DNA of 64,000 nt from Ectocarpus siliculosus (taxonomy: Eukaryota; Sar; Phaeophyceae; Ectocarpales; Ectocarpaceae): positions 3,613,472 to 3,677,471 of the forward strand of contig FN649750.1 in the NCBI GenBank assembly GCA_000310025.1, given 5' to 3'. Within the stretch, counting starts at the first letter, position 1, and the number at the start of each line of letters is the position of its first letter. Shown one piece after another: positions 1-12,078 of this stretch. Under the pieces are notes generated by a model that made no database searches, was not told where the DNA came from, and saw nothing but the letters and a program-made list of their open reading frames with translations. The position numbers were made by a program, and so were the translations under genes.

Positions 1-120
1 CCGACCCCGGCATTCGAAGAGTTCGAGTGGCGAGAGGACAGCTGCATCGAGTACGCGCAAGTAGCCGAGCGAAGCACCCCGGGCTTGTTGGAGAGCTTGG
101 CGTCGGCGCTGTGGTGTTGA
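1..120 (+). CDS. 3' terminal exon of an unidentified gene (partial)
   Basis: Frame 1 is open from the window edge to a TGA at 118-120 and encodes about 39 residues beginning PTPAFEEFEWRED and ending LLESLASALWC. The composition (acidic, few rare residues, GC-rich third positions) resembles the exons of the recognised genes rather than random frames. No start codon or acceptor is visible because the window begins inside the exon. I do not recognise the product. The region downstream to about 700 would be its 3' UTR. It converges on the minus-strand BCS1-like gene. Confidence 0.4.
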   Translation, partial: PTPAFEEFEWREDSCIEYAQVAERSTPGLLESLASALWC

Positions 121-3087
121 ACAGCGAAAATGCTGCAATACGCTCCGCCGCCGGTGTCGGCGTGTCTGGCGTTTTAGTTCTTCGTGGGAATTTAGGTTTG
201 TCTCCTGTCTCGATCATGTGGCGTGGTCGGATGGTCTACTTTTGACTCAGAACAATAGAGGGTGGCGTTTAACCTGCATGGGGTAGGCCTCGGTGTACGA
301 GCGCAGCCGCCCCCCCCCTCCTCAACAGCCCCGGATCGTGGCACGAGGGTTGAGATTCCCGCCCTGTTGACTGTGAACACCCAACTGTCGTAGTTTGGCG
401 AGGGTGCCTCGGCGGTGTCATAGAGTGTGCGCTCTGCGTGCGATAAGACGACCACGTAAAGCTGCACCCAAGCCCCACTGCCGCCGGTAAGATGATGTAG
501 CATTGTAGGTTGAACACGCATTCCTGCATGTCTAGAACGTGAGCGAGGACTCGTGTGACCAAATTTCGTGTGTACCCGTACGCGTCTTTAGCAACTACTA
601 GTACTGCTGTAGAGTAGGCGTTTCCAGACCGAGACACACCGCGACTGCCGGTTCAGGTGTCGGGTCTGTTGAGTTTGTGGTCGGCCTCATTATCTGGGAG
701 GTTGCCACTTCGTTCGTCAGGTGGAGCTTAGCTGCTTGTCTCGAGTAGGAGGACTCGAGCGGAGGGTTTTTGTACAGATCGGGGGACGGCAAGAGCTAGG
801 GTGTGTGTATATGAAGATCACGCGATGGTCGTGCGCCTTGCTGCGGTTGCTTTTTGTGCCTGCTGCGTGTGCGGCAACATAGAGTTATGTTGGCGTTGCC
901 GTTGGACACCGTGTATATATATTTATGTTGAACGAGGGATTGCGCTTCAGATGGCTGTGGTTGGACCGCACGTTTTCGGCATGGGAGGTGCCGTTGCTGG
1001 CCGAAACACGGGGGTGTATGCATACAGCCGGTGTGAGATATTGTTTTTTTGTTTTGTTTTTTTGCTTCTGTGGGAGTGAAGTTACCCGCAGTCGCTCCCT
1101 CAGGATACGCGCCCTGTGTTGTCCCTACCTACGCTCTATTTCTTTGTCAATATTTCATTTTCTTGTGTATCGGGTCTGTACAATAGTTCGTGGACGAATT
1201 GCGGCAATGCATCCATCCGACCACCCTCCTCGTGGGGAGCGTAGCCAATATTAATATTTTCCTGCGTACACGGTTTGATGTCATGGATATCGTTTTGTTT
1301 CATCGCACTGGAGGGGTGTGAATGAAGCAGAAGAACCCGTTGATCGAATGTGCAATCCACTCTGGTTGTATGCGGTTTGTTCTCTCCTTGCACGTGGTGC
1401 GCGTATGACATTGGAATACATTTAGCGATGAGCCATTGACCCCTTTGCGAGTATTTCCTGGCTTCATAAGCTTCAATCTCTCCGACGGAAATTGTTTTTT
1501 TTCGCAGTGCGTGCGTGCGTGCGTGTTCCCATGTTATTGCGATACCCCAACCATTACCCGACTGGTTCTCGAAAGACGATCTCGATCTATGGCGCACGTC
1601 TCGTGACATCTCGAGTACGCCTCGGTAGGGCATCGCAAATCATGGCCCCTCGCCAAGGTTCATCGGCTTCCGCACCCAGCAGCATACGCCACAAGAGGGC
1701 GGCCATGTGCGACCATGCGCGCTGTTTCTCTCTCTGCCGCTTCCTTCCCCGGTTCGCCGACTTCTCGGACATTCCGGAAACATGCGAATCTCAGGGTCCT
1801 GGAATCGTGAACCTGTGCTTACCTGCCCTACCTAACGTCCATCTCCCAGATATAGCTTGCCATCTCCGTACATCTCCGTACAGGTGAGACGTACCTAACT
1901 AGACTAACCCGATTATGACGGACAAAGCTTATCTGCTACACCAAACCTTGGAGACAGGTAGGACAATATCAAAAGAGGATCTGCGTCAGTTTATGAATAT
2001 TCTAATCTTCGTAGCCTCAAAGCGATGTCGAGCAATGAAAAAGACGGCGACGCATGTAACCCCATGCACGAATACACAAAAATTATTGTACTGGGGGACA
2101 TTGTGCTGGACGACAAGCAAAATGACGCTTGTCAGCCGCCCGAGTCTATCAAGGCTCTCTTTTCTCCATGTTCACAGTTTTGTCGAAGGGCCCCTAAAAG
2201 CCAGGTACAGACTACGATGCACCAACCAACTACGGTATTGCTCAAACACGACAGCAGGACAACTAACTCGGCACGGCACGCTAATGAATAAACGAAATGG
2301 ACTACTGTAACATTGTTCGCTAAAGCCTACAATAGAAGGACGAACTAAAACGACCCCAAATATTTGACGCCCTTGTCATGTGCAATGCGATGATGGCATT
2401 TGTTGAGTATGGCACTTACGCGAGTCCATGACCAGCTATTATACTACTGTTACATCAAGGTGAAACGTTGTGCTTATGATATGAAAATGCAAAGGGTTCG
2501 TCGTATCGAACTTCCAACGTCACAAGCAAGCAGCAATCCCAGGACCTAGCCGGGTAAATAAAACATTCACAGAACATAACAGAAACAGCAGCAGCAATTA
2601 ACAACAACAGCAAATAGAAACAATTAACAGTTTTCATTACACAAAAACCAAAGTGAAACACAAGCCTCCTTGCCGGTTGCAACACCCGACTCTGCTTTCA
2701 CATGTCCGCCCGCTTGCCTCTCCACCTATTTAGCGGGGCAGAATGTAAAAAATGCACAGAATCGGAGTCAAGGTCGAAATCTCCTGCCGGGTACACACAC
2801 AAGTAGCTGAACGTTTCCTTACACCCCCTTCTATTCGTGAGGCTCTTCCGTGGTGTTTGTTACCTGAGCGGATTCCCACGGTCGAGGCACCTTTATCTCA
2901 TCCACAACAATCCCATCCACTCCATTGAGACAGTCGTACCTCCTTCCGCCAGACGCATACAACCAGACAAAGGTGTATCTCTCTGATCTTCGGATGAACA
3001 TGGTGTCCGAGAGAAAAACAGAGTAAACCATCAGTGAGATGGAGCAGAATGAGCTTCACGGATACGGAGAGTATACACGCTACGAGA
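121..3087. other. Intergenic/UTR stretch between convergent genes
   Basis: This should hold the 3' UTR of the + strand gene ending at 120 and, near 3087, that of the minus-strand BCS1-like gene. Open frames of up to 165 codons occur (for example on the minus strand at 1136-1633), but they show no recognisable domain and no exon-like composition. No RNA gene or transposon ends were found. Confidence 0.45.
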
Positions 3088-6000
3088 TCAGAAGGGACGC
3101 TTCGTCGACACGCGAGCCTCGAGAGCCGCGATGAAGCCATCGACGCTCTCGTGCTCGCTCGCCTCCTGCTCCACCATGGCGGGAGTGAACCGCCCCCCGT
3201 CCCCGCCGCCGGCAACTCTGCCGCTGCCGCCGCCACAACGGGAACTCCCCCGCGTTTTCGCCGGTTCCGGGTAGTTCTTGAAGATCTCGCGGAGACGCCT
3301 GTCCTGCTCGGGCTCCAGCTTGTCCACCTGGAAGTAGTGGAGAGTCATTTCTAGCGCGGCCGGGTACCTAGCGTAGTTGTCGGTAGGCGGGGCGGGGTTG
3401 TTGGGGGGGATGAGCGATTGGCCAAAGAACGTTATTCAGAGAGACATCGAGGACTAACGTCCGGCACCGAAGGTCTCGTCCAACTTCACCGTATTTCCAT
3501 CGGGTTGTCCACGGGAGGGAGACATAAAAACGAACAGACAATAAGGTCTCAGAGAGGGTGGATGCAATATTGCAACAACCAAGGGAAGCGCAGGTTTGAT
3601 AGGAACGACGTCTGGCACTCGTGTCACAGGGAGGGAGGTCTTTTTCGCTCCGACACTTGGTGGGCAGGGTCTGTCGCGAAATTCTATAATATTAGAGATT
3701 AGTCTATCCCCCACCCAACAGGTAGAGATACCCGACCTTTAGTATGTAAGATAGCCCCAATCCTTGCGCTGATTGGCTCCAACATCGTAGTTCTCTCAAC
3801 GACGCGGGGGGAAACATACTGGTCGCAGAAAACAAACGGGATAACGACAGAAGAGCTTACCCCCACCGACACCATCAAGCCCATCAACATTCATTTTGTA
3901 TTTCGAAGCAGCAAGCAACCGATGCAACAGAGCCAGCAACGCAGACATTCATCGCCCCACATTGCCACAACACCGAAGCAGGCACCGCAACACGAGAACC
4001 AACACCGAAGCAAATCCAAAACAGACATAAGAGAGGTAGGTGCACGGTGTGACAACTACATACAGCGTTCTTCTTCTCACTTCATGTAGCCGAGGTAGAT
4101 CTTCTTGTCGATGCGGCCGGGCCGGATGAGAGCGGCATCCAGAGTTTCCGGGTGGTTGGTGGTCATGATGACGATCCTTCCGGGGGTGTCGACCACGCCG
4201 TCGAGTACGTTCAGGAGGCCCTGTACACAAGAAAAATCCAAGCCGGAACGTGCAGCAGCAGCGTCTTTTTGTTGTCTTCACAAAAAAAACGTTCCGGTCT
4301 CTCTGCCCGGTACCTCCATCTGTCCATAGTTTTTTGGCCGGAAAAAGACTGCTACTCTCTTAGCGATGCTCCAGAAGACGTTTTGTGAGCAGGGAGGGCG
4401 TTGCCTGCCTGGTTTCTCGTGAAAAAAAAAAGCATTCCGGGAAGAAGGCGGCGTAGGTCGCTCACCGCGAGGTCGAGCTTGTCGGACTTGCTGGCAAACT
4501 TGCTCTTCGCCTTGCTCTTCTTCGGCTTGGTCTTCTTCTTCGAGTCATCCCCGAGGCTCCTGGCCAGGGCCAGCATCATCGCCTCGTCCTCGTCGTCACT
4601 GTCACCGCCCGTTTGTCGAAGAGGCCCGCACACGCCCCTGTCGTCGCTAGAATCGCCCGAAGACGACGAGCCGCTGCAAGAAGAGCTGTCGCTGTCGCAA
4701 GCCGCTTCCCTGTCTCCATCGTCTTCCTTTCGCGCACCGCCACTCTTGTTGCTGCCAGGGCAGGCGCCCGCTGCTTTCGAAGCTGTTCACGTGGGACAAA
4801 AACACGACCGAAACAACAATCAAACTCAACCGCAGCAGCAACAGTCCCACCCGTGTTGACAACGGTTGTCCTACAGAACCACCTTCTTGCCACGAGCTTT
4901 TCCGTAAACACATTGCTTGGGTATCGACGCTCTTTTCGAGAACTGGGCTCAGAGGAATTTCTCTGACCGGCTCTTCCTTCCGCGTGGTGCCTGGTACGAC
5001 CAAGACACGCTCTTGTTGTCGATATCGTCACCAAGGCCCCTGCCGGCGAGACTGTTCACATCACCTCCGCAACGTGCTGCTACAGAACGCGGTCACCACG
5101 CAATATCCTCTTATTTGGGCCGAGGCTCGTTCCTTACTTTGTGTATGAGGCCCTGTACCCCCAACGCGACAATTAAGGTTCTAGTGTAGGCTTCTTGACT
5201 GAGCACCTGTTCTTACGACCAAGTTACTTAAGGGACCCAAAAACTCCTACACTGCTCTGTTCACAAGCGGTGGCGCGTTCTGTTTAGCATTTGAAGCATG
5301 CACCGGTATACTCGTTCTGCACCTGCTTGCCTGCAATGACAATGTGGTTTAGCTGGATTCCATCGATTGGTTCACTTACGGTGGTCGCCAACGATGTCCT
5401 CGTTGCTTGAGCTGCTGTGCAAGCTCTCCATCGTCGTGGTGGTGCACCGCTCGAACAGCGTGACCTTGCGGGTCGAAGTGGCCATGCTGTTCTTCTCGCG
5501 TTCAGTTGGCTGAGAGACGGACCTCTGGAGCATCACAGGCCGCGACAACGCCAGCGTGTTGGCGGCAGGTGTGGCAGTCGCGTCAGCAGCAACAGCTGCA
5601 GGGTTCTTTTCATCCCCTGGTGTCTCCGACGTTGAGCTCTTGGGCTCGGCTGTCGTTGGGCCTTCAGCAGCAGCAGCAGCAGCAGCAGCAGCTGCAGCAG
5701 CAGCAGGAGCCTTGACGGGCTTCTTCGTGGTGACCGGGTGCGGTGTAGTCACCTGCTGCGTAACCTGCCTCGACAAACAAGGAAAACAAGGAAAAACGAT
5801 CGGGTACAGTACCCAATACTACGACATGTCTGCTGTTGGACCGCGGAATTCCACCTGTCGAACAGAGTGTACCAAGGTCAACAGCCATTGTTCGTGGTTG
5901 GATGGATCTTGTCCATATTTGACTCTCCCTGCAATGACCCACAGGAATCTTCCAGAACCAACCCCCCGGGTCTCGTTGTTCTTTCTGCGAAAAGTAGCGA

Positions 6001-6588
6001 CTTCCGTATGTCCTAGCGGGATCTCTTTCTGCGGCACACTCGACTCATGGAAACAGCAAAAGCACGTGGCATACGCTTCCCCGCATAGTTGAAGGAAACG
6101 AGACGAGAGTGGGAACTCGCCTTGACCGTGGTCTTGGTTCCCCGCTTCTTCCGCTTGGAACGCTCCCTGGACTTCACGATGGGAGAAGCGGCATCTACGT
6201 CTTCCATGACGAAAATCACGTTCTCGAAACCCAAGGTGACCGGGAGCTCTTCGCCCACGACGGCAAACCTTTGGTCGAACACGATGTCCATCAGCTCCTG
6301 CAATACGCGAAACAGCGAATGAGCCCCCGATGAATCGATCATGCGGAGTGAAAAAACAGACGCAGGGAAAACACTCAGGGGAGGGGGTGGGGGACGTAGT
6401 CATGTGTGTGCACGGTCGCAGGATTCACGCGCTATGGAGCCGCGTTTACCTACAACACAGAGGCGGCGTAGTAGAGCGAAGGGGGCGTGGGTGGGATGTG
6501 AAGGCCAACCGCGAGTCCGACCAAAACCAAGGTGCCAACTTGACGGAAGCAGAAAATGTACAAGAGAGAGGGACAGGTACATGTAGAC

Positions 6589-6623
<35 letters not shown>

Positions 6624-9248
6624 GGCGACGCATGCAACACCTATACGACGGGTCTGTCGTATCATATGGCTCGTGTAGGTAACCTGGGTGGAGGAGAGTG
6701 CGATTCATCGGGTCATCACCTGGTTGGTTTTGATCCGGCCGAGCGGCACGTTGACGACGTTGCGTCCGGTGTGGCAAGCCAACGCCTTGATCATCGACGT
6801 CTTCCCGGTCCCGGGGGGGCCGTGCAAAAGCAACCCCAGCTTGTGAGGGTAGCCCTTGATGGCGTACTTGCCTGCGCTCGGTGGGCGAATTCGGCGCGAT
6901 GTTCAGGTGTAGGGTTCGGATTTCGGGGCTTCGTCAGAGGAACTGGGGCCGCGGGTGAGCGCTAGACATGGGACGGGGTTCTACAATACGACGTGTTCAC
7001 CATAAACAACCTCTTGTGCAATCGTCGTGCAGCCACGGTGGGTCTTGGGGTGGCCCCACTATTGTGCGTAATGGACACAGTAACGTTTTCGGCTATCTGT
7101 CAGTGATCGTTTCGTTTCCTCTCTCGGGCCTCGCGCTCATGGTAAGGTTGTATTTGTGGTCGCCGCGACTCCCATGTACTCGAGAGATGTCACGCACCAA
7201 AATTGCATTTCAACCCAACCCCCTTGAACTCGACGTACGCGTTCAACGGGGCTGGCGGTACCACCAAGGGCCCAGGAAGTTCGAGTCGAATGGCTAATAG
7301 GCCGGGGGTCAACCTGTATCACCAGCGCCTGCAATCGCACAGGAATAGCGCTCGCTGGCTCTACTGTTCACGTTGTCGGCATTGGAGCTGGGGGCGGAGA
7401 AAGTGTTGATTCTCCTTAAACCTTGGACATCTCGTTTCGTTTCCACTCACCACTCTTATCCTCGAAGTGCTGAAGGATCCTCAACAGCGCGTCCTTCTCC
7501 GGGAAGAAAAGGCTGTCAAAGTCCTTGCCGTCGCTCAGGCGGTAGCGCTTGTACCTTAAACGTCGGGGTCGGGGTTGACGTACATAGGGGTTAGGGCACC
7601 GCTAAGCCGAGGACAGGGTGAGAAGCTTTGGGGTACCACAGAGACGGAGGGAATCAAGACACACAATGCATCATATGGCCGCTGTGGCATCCTTTTCGTC
7701 GTGCAGTAATCGAGCTTAACGGGGGGGGGGTGATATCTTACGCAACCTACGGTACTCACTTCCGAACCCAAACGATGCAAGGCCAGATGTTCCAGTGTTT
7801 CACTCTCTCAAGCGCACTTCCTCTACCGGCGGGTATGTAGCACGCAGAACAGCAAGGTACATTCTCGAGAACAATACAACAAGATATGGCTGCGCTACTC
7901 ACTTTCTGACGGGTCCTTCCCCTTTGTCCTTCCCAGCCGATGACGCAAACTCCTCGTTCGCGATAAGCGTGTAACTGCCACGCCGGACGGTGCACGCACG
8001 ATGTCACGAGCGACGCGGTTTCGATATCTTCACCGCGGTCGAACCGAAAGAAATGGCAACGTGAGACCAACGTACATACCGTCTCGAAACAGCTCGGGCC
8101 GACAAGATGGACAACTTGAAAAAAGAAGCGAATCTTTCTCGAAGCTGCTGTTTTTACTGATGTTTCTGCTGCAGTGCCGCGCATGAAACTCCAAGCAGTT
8201 CTTACACAGAAACCAAGCAGGAAGACAGAAAGGTACGACGAGAGCAACAGATTTAGGTGTGCCAACAACAGTCAGAGAGGAAAATGTATCCAGCTTCTGG
8301 AGAATTTCCGTTGCCTGAGGGATCAACCACTCTCAATACACAGGGGGGCACATTTCAGCTCGCTCGTACTCGCCAAGATTTAGATGAAATTTAGGCTCTC
8401 AATAAGTTGTCGGGATGTCTGGCATGTTGCACTCTGCATGACCAATTACTCTCCACCACACGGCTGCATGACCAATTACTCTCCACCACGCGGCTGCATG
8501 ACCAATTACTCTCCACCACACGGCAGTGTGCATACATCTATCTCGATGTGTTCTACTGTTATCATGTCTTTTGCATACAAGGCGCGCCTCCGGAGTGGGC
8601 TGCTCATCAGAGCCTAGAAGCGGCGGTGTCATCAAGGCGTGATGCAAGATGAAAATAAAGCATGCGTTTGTGTGAATCAGCTGCCAGCGGCTGCCATCAG
8701 TGATGTTTCCCAAGGTCGAACACGTGACGTGTCATTGACACCCTAAGCCCAGCGAACCTCAACGATCTAAACACAAACACTAAAAAAAACGCAAAGTCAG
8801 CGGTCCTCAATACGGTACCCTCAATAGCGGAATGCCCTCTGTAGCGGCACCGAAATCGCTTTGCACAAATGCATTTCTCAGAACAATCCCTACTAAGAAT
8901 AGCGGCACTGCCCTCTATAGCGGCACCAAAACCTCCCATTATTGAGGACCATTACTGTATTCAGCAGTGTTATGGTGATGTGTCTTACAGGTATCGGCCT
9001 TGGTCTTCCGTGGACTTCATCTCCTCGCAGTACCACCGGAATGCCTTTTGAACGAACTCGTCGATGCGTTCGTCGCCGTCCCTCTCGGAACACCTGAAGT
9101 GGTACGTCGTCTGTTGGCGTCGTGGTCGGTTGGCGGCAAACGCGAAAAAGGGCGTAGGTGCAGCAACATCGAACATGGAGAGAGACAGACAGACAGACAG
9201 AGCAGAGAGAGAGGGGGAGGGGGAGGGGGGAGGAGAGAGGAGAGAGGA

Positions 9249-9282
<34 letters not shown>

Positions 9283-12078
9283 AGACAAAGCAGTCGCCTT
9301 TGGCATCATTGCTCGCACAGGTAACAAGACAGGTTGGTCTGCTATTCTGTCCGCACAGAAATCGCTATGCCTAGTGTAGGAGAAAAGTAACCCACCCCGC
9401 CCACCGCCGCTGGAACGATTCTGAAACTGAATAATCTGTGGTGGAGATAAATTTGTTGTGTCATACAAGTACAACAAGGGAAACCGTACGACAATGGACA
9501 GCGCCGACAGAACAAAAATAGGCACAGGCAATCGCTACGGCCGGCACTTCGGACTCGCTGATAGTTTACTCCTGGCGGGTGACGACCTATTCTTCTTGTG
9601 TTACTATCTGTCTACACGGTGCGGCTTCGAGGAAAATCTTCACCATCTTGATGCGCACCCTGTTGCAGCTTCTTGAGAATACACCCCGCCGTCGAACCCT
9701 GTTGAGAACATAAAAACTCTTTTCCCAGCTGCGCCTTTTTTGAACGGTTTGCGTGTTTTGAACCAGATTGTGACGCCTATTTGGCGCCTGTTCTATATAA
9801 CGTGCACGCACGGGCTACTCAGTAGGTCCTGTACCCGCCTTCTTCTTCACGTCCTTGGTGCTCGAGTTCTTCTTGTCCGAGCCACCCTCCTCCTGCACCC
9901 CCGTCACCTGCGCGCCAGAGTGCAGTCAGCAGTCAGCAGTCAGCAGTCAACAGTCAACGGTGGCGGTAACGATTTCGCCCCGGTACCCGCCAAGCGGTGC
10001 ATTCGGCCAATGTGCGGATAATAAGGACTTCTGCACCGCGGTTTCAATCACTACAAGACGGAAGTCCTCCTGGATAAGCCTAGGGTGTGCATGACTGATG
10101 GAACGCTTTTTGATACCGGCGAGGGGAAGAGGTCGTCCGATACCCCGATACGTCCCCGATCGTAGCATGCAGTGCTGTGGTGTTGTAATGATGCGTCTTA
10201 AACGAGAAGAAGAAGATACGTCTTCTACGACTTTCATCCTATTCCTGCCGTCCGAACACGCTCTTTCGTGTAGGCCTGGCCTTGCAAAAGCAAGCGGGTA
10301 CACACGCGATGAAGACAGAGCAGCCAGTGAACAGCAAACCTCGAAGACAAGAACAACATGAGCTCCGGCCTCCTCACCGCTACAAAGTCAGGGGAAAAAA
10401 CGTGTGCGGACCTGGCAAACAGCGTGTGCTGGAACTACGGAACCGCTAGACGTCAGCACAAGCTGATGCCGTGGAGTATCGTGGAGACTCGGCAATTCAT
10501 CACCCTCAACACGTTCATCACCCTCGACACGCTGCATCACATCGAGTGATGGGGTGAGTATCGCTACAATATCGAGAGTGTGGCGAAAACTATCGATTAG
10601 GGTCCCATGCCATTGTCGAAACACCGTAATCGTTTAGGGTCTCATGCCATTGTCGAATCACCGCCGGACCTGTTGGAAATAGACCGCGTCTTCCACCTCC
10701 ACCCAGTTGTTTTGAGGAGGTGTGACTCCTACCCTGTACGCCTTGAGCTGCTCCGCCGTTCCTCCGTACACCTTGCGTGTTTGCAGAACAACAGCATTTG
10801 CAACGGTGCCGTGGGCACAACTTAGAAAGACAGGACACGGCCGATGAAAAAGAGCAACAAATTACGTGGAATCACAGCCGTAGCGGCGAAGCTCAACCAA
10901 CAACCGCTCAGCTCCTTTGTGTTACCTGCTACCCGGCAAGGAAACAGCGCACTCTGCTTTGTATCGGTTCGTACCACTGCTGCCAAGCTGACCGCGAGTA
11001 CGTAATCAAGTAAAATGGCTCCCACGGCGTTCATTTTCAAGAGGGAAGGGGACTGGTCCAATGGAGATTGGGATCTCGCCGATGCAAAAATTGGAGTTGT
11101 TTCCGCCTGCCGTATCCTACCCGAGGGCACCACGTGCGTCTAACCTACCCCGGATTTTTTTTTGCCTTCTTCGCCTGGGAGCTCAGCACGGGGGCGAGGA
11201 ACAACTCCGTGCCCTTCGCACACTCTATATAATAGCTCCCATCTTTCCCTCGTAGTGTGGTATCTTTATACAAGTAATCTCACCATGTCGTACGAGTCCT
11301 CGTCTCGCTTTCCCTTCTCCTTCACCGAGCCCAGCACCACCATTGCGTGGCCGTACTTGAGACCCAGCTGGCCAATGTAGAGCGAGACAGCCTTCTGGAG
11401 AATGTTGTTCCGATGCCCCTCTACGCCCTCATCCTCATATCCCCAAATGTTCGACACCTTCGTGTGCGCGGTACATGAGAAGGCGTGTACGTGTGCGCAC
11501 AAAACTTAGTGCTGAACGAGCGTGTCGGGGATCCTACCAACACAACCAACGTCGGTTGCCTGCTGCATCTCCTTCCCCACAATACTATCACGTTCCTTAG
11601 AAGGCACTTCGATAAGGGTGTCACCAACCGAGACGGAAAGCACTGAGACGCTTCTTTTACCTCTCGAACCTCTCAAGGTACCTCGCATACACGTTGCTGC
11701 ACCAGATAGGTCAGCGGAGTCAACGGGACATGACGAACCGGTGCACACTACTCATACCGCACTCTTCCAGCGTCGGCCTGTGCTGCCGCAAAGAGTATTG
11801 GCAAGGCACGCGGGTACTGCAACAATCGGGCCGGATCTAAACCGGTATCTGCGGCGACAATGGTGGTCCGTTTCTGTGGCTTTGCCTCTCACTTTTTCGT
11901 ATTCGATGGTGCGAGAGAAGTGCTCGTCTCTCGCTCGGAGGCTGAACAAAAACTCCTCGATGAGCGGTCTCAGCCATTCCCAGAACTTGTAAAGGCCCTG
12001 CAGGACGAGTGGGATGGACATGGCGATCATCATGTCCAGCACGACGTTGCCCGTACGCATCGCGTTGATTACCCCAAC
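3088..12078 (-). CDS. BCS1-family AAA ATPase (mitochondrial Bcs1-like)
   Basis: Modelled exons, 5' to 3' on the minus strand: 12078-11893, 11457-11284, 10771-10670, 9907-9839, 9646-9618, 9093-8989, 7554-7451, 6871-6720, 6297-6121, 5764-5380, 4782-4466, 4220-4081, 3367-3088 (stop TGA). They sum to 2,220 nt in one frame (739 residues). The first coding exon with the start ATG was not found, so the N-terminus is incomplete. Exon 12078-11893 encodes a hydrophobic segment ([15 protein letters not shown]). Later parts carry [30 protein letters not shown], Walker A GPPGTGKT (about residue 274), QELMD, Walker [10 protein letters not shown] (about 334), [15 protein letters not shown] and RPGRID, all typical of BCS1 proteins, which are inner-membrane translocase/chaperone ATPases in mitochondria. 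Residues of about 350-600, between Walker B and GLLN, form a Lys-, Ala- and Ser/Asp-rich insertion absent from ordinary BCS1. The small exon 9646-9618 and its borders are the least certain. Two introns use GC donors (after 9839 and 6121). Confidence 0.88.
5665..5706. repeat. CAG/CTG repeat coding polyalanine
   Basis: Interrupted CAG trinucleotide run on the + strand inside BCS1-like exon 5764-5380. Read on the coding (minus) strand it gives GCT/GCA/GCC codons, a stretch of about 13 alanines in the AAA-domain insertion. Confidence 0.9.
6585..6622. repeat. (CAGA)n microsatellite
   Basis: Tetranucleotide CAGA/GACA run in the intron between BCS1-like exons 6871-6720 and 6297-6121. Confidence 0.9.
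8434..8523. repeat. 30-bp tandem repeat, three copies
   Basis: Three head-to-tail copies of a 30-bp unit that starts CTGCATGACCAATTACTCTC and ends CACCACACGG. The copies are near-identical (one A/G difference in the middle copy). It lies in the BCS1-like intron between exons 9093-8989 and 7554-7451. Confidence 0.92.
8802..8950. mobile_element. Short TIR element (MITE-like)
   Basis: A 149-bp segment bounded by perfect inverted repeats GGTCCTCAATA and TATTGAGGACC. The inside is built of repeated short blocks of the type CTCTRTAGCGGCACC (Y/R variants). It lies within a BCS1-like intron. No clear target-site duplication is visible and no coding capacity is present, so it would be a non-autonomous element. 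Confidence 0.5.
9180..9290. repeat. Purine-rich / (CAGA)n low-complexity tract
   Basis: Two CAGA runs separated by a G/A-rich block (GAGGGGGAGG-type), in the intron upstream of BCS1-like exon 9093-8989. Confidence 0.85.
9921..9957. repeat. CAGTCAG heptamer array next to a 3' splice site
   Basis: About five tandem heptamers, read as CTGACTG/TTGACTG on the transcribed (minus) strand, end about 14 nt upstream of the acceptor of BCS1-like exon 9907-9839. Each unit matches the general branch-point pattern yTnAy. Confidence 0.8.
10593..10666. repeat. 37-bp tandem duplication
   Basis: Two adjacent 37-bp copies sharing CATGCCATTGTCGAA, immediately beyond the donor of BCS1-like exon 10771-10670. Confidence 0.8.

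Noticed and set aside
1136-1633. 165-codon minus-strand open frame
   Set aside because: No recognisable domain, composition unlike the real exons, and it crosses low-complexity sequence; treated as chance.
10822-11133. Minus-strand frame ([12 protein letters not shown]...) as a BCS1-like exon
   Set aside because: Exons 11457-11284 and 10771-10670 join directly in phase and match the family; no room or need for this segment.
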